This document shows positions 61,507-64,000 of a stretch of 64,000 bases of DNA, piece after piece. Both the position numbers and the translations under genes were made by a program. Source of the DNA: CAADGV01 sp040290295 (lineage in GTDB: Bacteria; Bacteroidota; Ignavibacteria; UBA10030; UBA6906); NCBI GenBank assembly GCA_040290295.1, contig PSMW01000015.1:20945-84944 (forward strand), in the 5' to 3' direction. Position 1 is the stretch's first letter; every line of letters starts with the position of its first letter. The notes below the pieces were generated by a model. The model made no database searches. It was not told the origin of the DNA and saw only the letters and a list, made by a program, of their open reading frames with translations.

Positions 61507-63123
61507 ATGGGTAAGTTTTTGTTGTGGACATTCCAACGTGCAGCAATGTTTCCATTTCGTGCCTGGTCCATCTCTCGAAAGATTTTGCTCGGCATCGTGC
61601 CGCTGTTTCTGCTCTTCATCGCGCTCAGCGTCGCGCTCAACAATCATTTCCAAGAGCAGGAGATGATGGAACAAGCGCAGATTGCGGCACACACGTACGC
61701 CGATATCATCAAGGAAGCTCTCGTCAGCATGATGGTGAACAACCTCGAAGTCGATGAGAGCTTTCTCGATCGGACGAGCATGTTGCAGCCGTTCGATTCG
61801 CTGCACATTGTGGTAAACGATCTGAAGCTACGGCAAGAAGTGCTGGCACAGCGCAACGTGAAACGGAGTGCGTCGAAGCATAAGATGCTGGCGCCGCATG
61901 ATGACATCGAGCGTGCTGTTCTTCGGACTGGTCAGCCTCACTTTCTTCGCGAAGGCGATAGCTTTCGCGGGGTCATTCCGTTCAACGCAACGGAGGTGTG
62001 TCAGAAGTGTCATGCCGTGCCGGTGGGGTACACGCTCGGCGCAACGGATTTGCATATCTCCTTTTCGCAAATCTCCAAAGCGGCGGAGGGAAATTGGAAA
62101 CGTTCGTTCATTCTCTTCGTCGGCTTGTCGATGGTTGCCGTTGCGGTGGCGAGTATGATATTCAACCGCTTCGTCTCGCGCCCGGTGGACACATTAGTGA
62201 AAGCAACTGCCGAAATCAGCAGCGGCAATCTGGATTATGCCGTCCTGCAATCCGAACACCGCCCGGGAGAGCGTTCGGACGATGAGTTGGCATATCTCTC
62301 GATGAAATTCGATGTCATGCGTCGTTCGTTGAAGGAGAAGATCAAGCAATTAGACGAGGCGAATCGCAGTCTCGCCGAGCGCAACGCAGAGGTCGAGCAA
62401 GCGCTTGCACGCTTGAAACAGGCGCAAGAGGAGTTGGTCAAGAGTGAGCGGCTTGCAACAACGGGAAGGATGACCGCGCAGCTTTCCCACGAGATCAACA
62501 ATCCCATCCATAACATTCAAAGCTTGCTGGAGTCGTCGCTGCGGAAGGTGGATGGCACCCTGCGGGAGCTGATCGCTCTTGCGTTGGAAGAGGTGACACG
62601 CATGGCGAAGTTGACGCGGCAGATGCTCGAGTTCTATCGTGGCTCTGTTGTGGACTTCGAGCGCGAGCCGGTCGAGATGACGGAGGTGTTGCGGAGTGTG
62701 CTGAAAGAAAACGAGAAGGCGCTCACCGAGCGAGGGATCGCTGCTTCGCTGGAAACGCCGGATGGTCGCGTGTGCGTGCTCGGCTCGCGCGATAAGCTCA
62801 AGCAAGTGTTTCTCAATCTCATCCTCAATGCGCGCGATGCAATGCCGAACGGCGGCGCGCTGACCCTGCGTGTTCAACGGCGCAACGGTGAGGTGCTGAT
62901 CGGCGTGACGGATACCGGCATCGGCATTCCTCCCGAACATCTCGACAGAATCTTCGACGCATTCTTCACCACCAAAAAAGAAGTGAGCGGCGTTGGACTT
63001 GGCTTGTCGGTCACCTACGGGATCGTACAACAACACAACGGATCGATTGCCGTTGCGAGCACGCTGGGGAAAGGAACAACATTCACCATCACATTGCCTT
63101 CGGTTCAGGAAAGGTATGGCTAA
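61507..63123 (+). CDS. Histidine kinase with a periplasmic c-type-heme motif
   Basis: 538 residues; GAGGAG six bases before the ATG. Membrane helices at ~25-45 and ~201-220 enclose a ~155-residue sensor domain that carries CQKCH (Cys165, Cys168, His169), the covalent heme-c attachment motif, in a Tll0287/DUF3365-like setting (VIPFNATEVCQKCHAVPVGY). HAMP (~221-275), a coiled coil and the kinase core follow with His328 (QLSHEINNP), NLILNARDAMPNGG, DTGIGIPPEH and GVGLGLSVTYGI. Likely senses redox state or a gas. It overlaps the response-regulator gene by eight bases. Confidence 0.92.
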   Translation: MGKFLLWTFQRAAMFPFRAWSISRKILLGIVPLFLLFIALSVALNNHFQEQEMMEQAQIAAHTYADIIKEALVSMMVNNLEVDESFLDRTSMLQPFDSLHIVVNDLKLRQEVLAQRNVKRSASKHKMLAPHDDIERAVLRTGQPHFLREGDSFRGVIPFNATEVCQKCHAVPVGYTLGATDLHISFSQISKAAEGNWKRSFILFVGLSMVAVAVASMIFNRFVSRPVDTLVKATAEISSGNLDYAVLQSEHRPGERSDDELAYLSMKFDVMRRSLKEKIKQLDEANRSLAERNAEVEQALARLKQAQEELVKSERLATTGRMTAQLSHEINNPIHNIQSLLESSLRKVDGTLRELIALALEEVTRMAKLTRQMLEFYRGSVVDFEREPVEMTEVLRSVLKENEKALTERGIAASLETPDGRVCVLGSRDKLKQVFLNLILNARDAMPNGGALTLRVQRRNGEVLIGVTDTGIGIPPEHLDRIFDAFFTTKKEVSGVGLGLSVTYGIVQQHNGSIAVASTLGKGTTFTITLPSVQERYG

Positions 63124-64000
63124 AGAGATGTCCTCGTTTCGCGAACACATCCTTGTTGTCGATGACGACAAAGCATTCCGCATTGCAACGCAAACGGTGT
63201 TGGAAGATGAAGGCTATTGCGTCACGCTCGCCGCTTCACCCGAGGAAGCGCTCGTCGCGTTGGATGCCGCGAACGTGGACTTGCTGCTGTCGGATTTGGT
63301 CATGGAAAAGATGTCCGGGATCGAGTTGTTGAAAACTGTGCGCTCGCAATATCCCGATCTGACAGTCGTCATGGTCACGGGCTTTGCATCGATTGCCACG
63401 GCGGTCGAAGCCATGCGTCTTGGCGCGGCAGATTATCTCACCAAGCCGTGCAACAATACGGAGCTGCTGCTGAAAATTCGCCGCGCGCTGGACGTGCGAC
63501 GCAAGGACCGTGAGTTACAGCAGCTTCGCGAGGAACTCCACGGCACCTACAGTTTCGGCAACATGCTTACGCGCAGCGACAAGATGAAACAGGTCATCCA
63601 GTCCATCCGACAAGTGGCGGATACCGACGTGACGGTGTTGATCCAAGGCGAAAGCGGAACCGGAAAGGAGCTTGTTGCGCGAGCATTGCATTACAACAGC
63701 AATCGCAAGGCGAAGCCTTTCATTGCCGTCAACTGTTCGGCAATTCCCGAAAACCTCTTGGAGAGTGAATTGTTCGGACACGAGCGCGGTGCCTTCACGG
63801 GTGCGCTCAAGCAGAAGATCGGGAAGTTCGAAGAAGCCAACGGCGGTACACTCTTTCTCGACGAGGTGGGCGACCTCGTCCCATCCATTCAAACAAAACT
63901 CCTGCGTGTCCTCCAAGAGAAAACGTTCGAGCGTGTCGGCGGCAATACGCCCATCACGGTAGATACGCGAATCATCGCGGCGACCAATCGCGACCTCGAA
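63116..64000 (+). CDS. NtrC-type sigma-54 response regulator, 3' end outside window
   Basis: 295 codons are visible and the frame is open at the window edge. The receiver domain has Asp16/Asp17, the phosphorylation site Asp60, Thr88 and Lys110. The AAA+ domain has Walker A GESGTGKE, the sigma-54 contact loop GAFTGA (near residues 229-234) and Walker B GGTLFLDEVGD. The DNA-binding end lies beyond the window. It is translationally coupled to the heme-motif kinase and should activate sigma-54-dependent promoters in response to it. Confidence 0.95.
   Translation, partial: MAKEMSSFREHILVVDDDKAFRIATQTVLEDEGYCVTLAASPEEALVALDAANVDLLLSDLVMEKMSGIELLKTVRSQYPDLTVVMVTGFASIATAVEAMRLGAADYLTKPCNNTELLLKIRRALDVRRKDRELQQLREELHGTYSFGNMLTRSDKMKQVIQSIRQVADTDVTVLIQGESGTGKELVARALHYNSNRKAKPFIAVNCSAIPENLLESELFGHERGAFTGALKQKIGKFEEANGGTLFLDEVGDLVPSIQTKLLRVLQEKTFERVGGNTPITVDTRIIAATNRDLE

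Overview
The window looks like chromosomal DNA of an uncultured bacterium from the Ignavibacteria/Kapabacteria side of the Bacteroidota-Chlorobi (FCB) group. The basis is the combination of type IX secretion features (a PorV-type protein and several secreted proteins ending in a YPNPFNP-type sorting domain), TonB-dependent transport and roughly 55% GC. This placement is inference from gene content. A run of ten Ns at 47096-47105 shows that the sequence is a draft scaffold.

Region 1 (1-21381, minus strand) is one long glycan-uptake locus. A LacI-type regulator (20184-21245) sits behind a consensus-like promoter with a palindromic operator. It is followed by a surface carbohydrate-binding protein, a TonB-dependent receptor, a large secreted Fn3 protein, PorV, a lipoprotein sugar-binding protein with two ABC permeases, a parvulin-type foldase, a cytoplasmic alpha/alpha-barrel glycosidase, a zinc sugar/polyol dehydrogenase and two exported alpha/alpha-toroid proteins. 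The last of these runs off the left edge. Many junctions are ATGA overlaps, so the genes are probably co-translated. Outer-membrane import, inner-membrane import and hydrolysis of one glycan thus appear to be encoded together.

Region 2 (21942-33926) encodes a complete reductive pyrimidine catabolic route: NCS1 nucleobase permease, PreT/PreA dihydropyrimidine dehydrogenase, dihydropyrimidinase, beta-ureidopropionase, a class III aminotransferase and an MmsA-type semialdehyde dehydrogenase. The cluster is interspersed with small repeat-linked genes (an S23-type four-helix-bundle protein and a GxxExxY protein) and with unusual repeats, including a 101-bp tandem palindromic array.

Region 3 (34059-39368) holds a PfkB kinase, a DEDDh exonuclease/GIY-YIG fusion, a DUF493 protein, a short orphan tail-sheath-like protein, a rhomboid protease and MsrA.

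Region 4 (39444-52993) is dense in damaged genes: a histidine kinase without its C-terminal ATP-binding part, a frameshifted outer-membrane protein, three GH8 endoglucanase paralogs all carrying frameshifts or stops, and a polysaccharide-synthesis patch with frameshifted or truncated glycosyltransferases and an export permease fragment. The assembly gap lies inside it. Sequence error, mis-assembly of similar copies and real decay cannot be told apart from this sequence alone.

Region 5 (53007-64000) is intact again: a secreted reprolysin-like metalloprotease, tRNA-Pro, small lipoproteins, a MerR regulator, an operon with AcpS, a HAD phosphatase and a histidine kinase, and, at the right edge, a histidine kinase with a CxxCH heme-c motif coupled to an NtrC-type sigma-54 response regulator that runs off the window.
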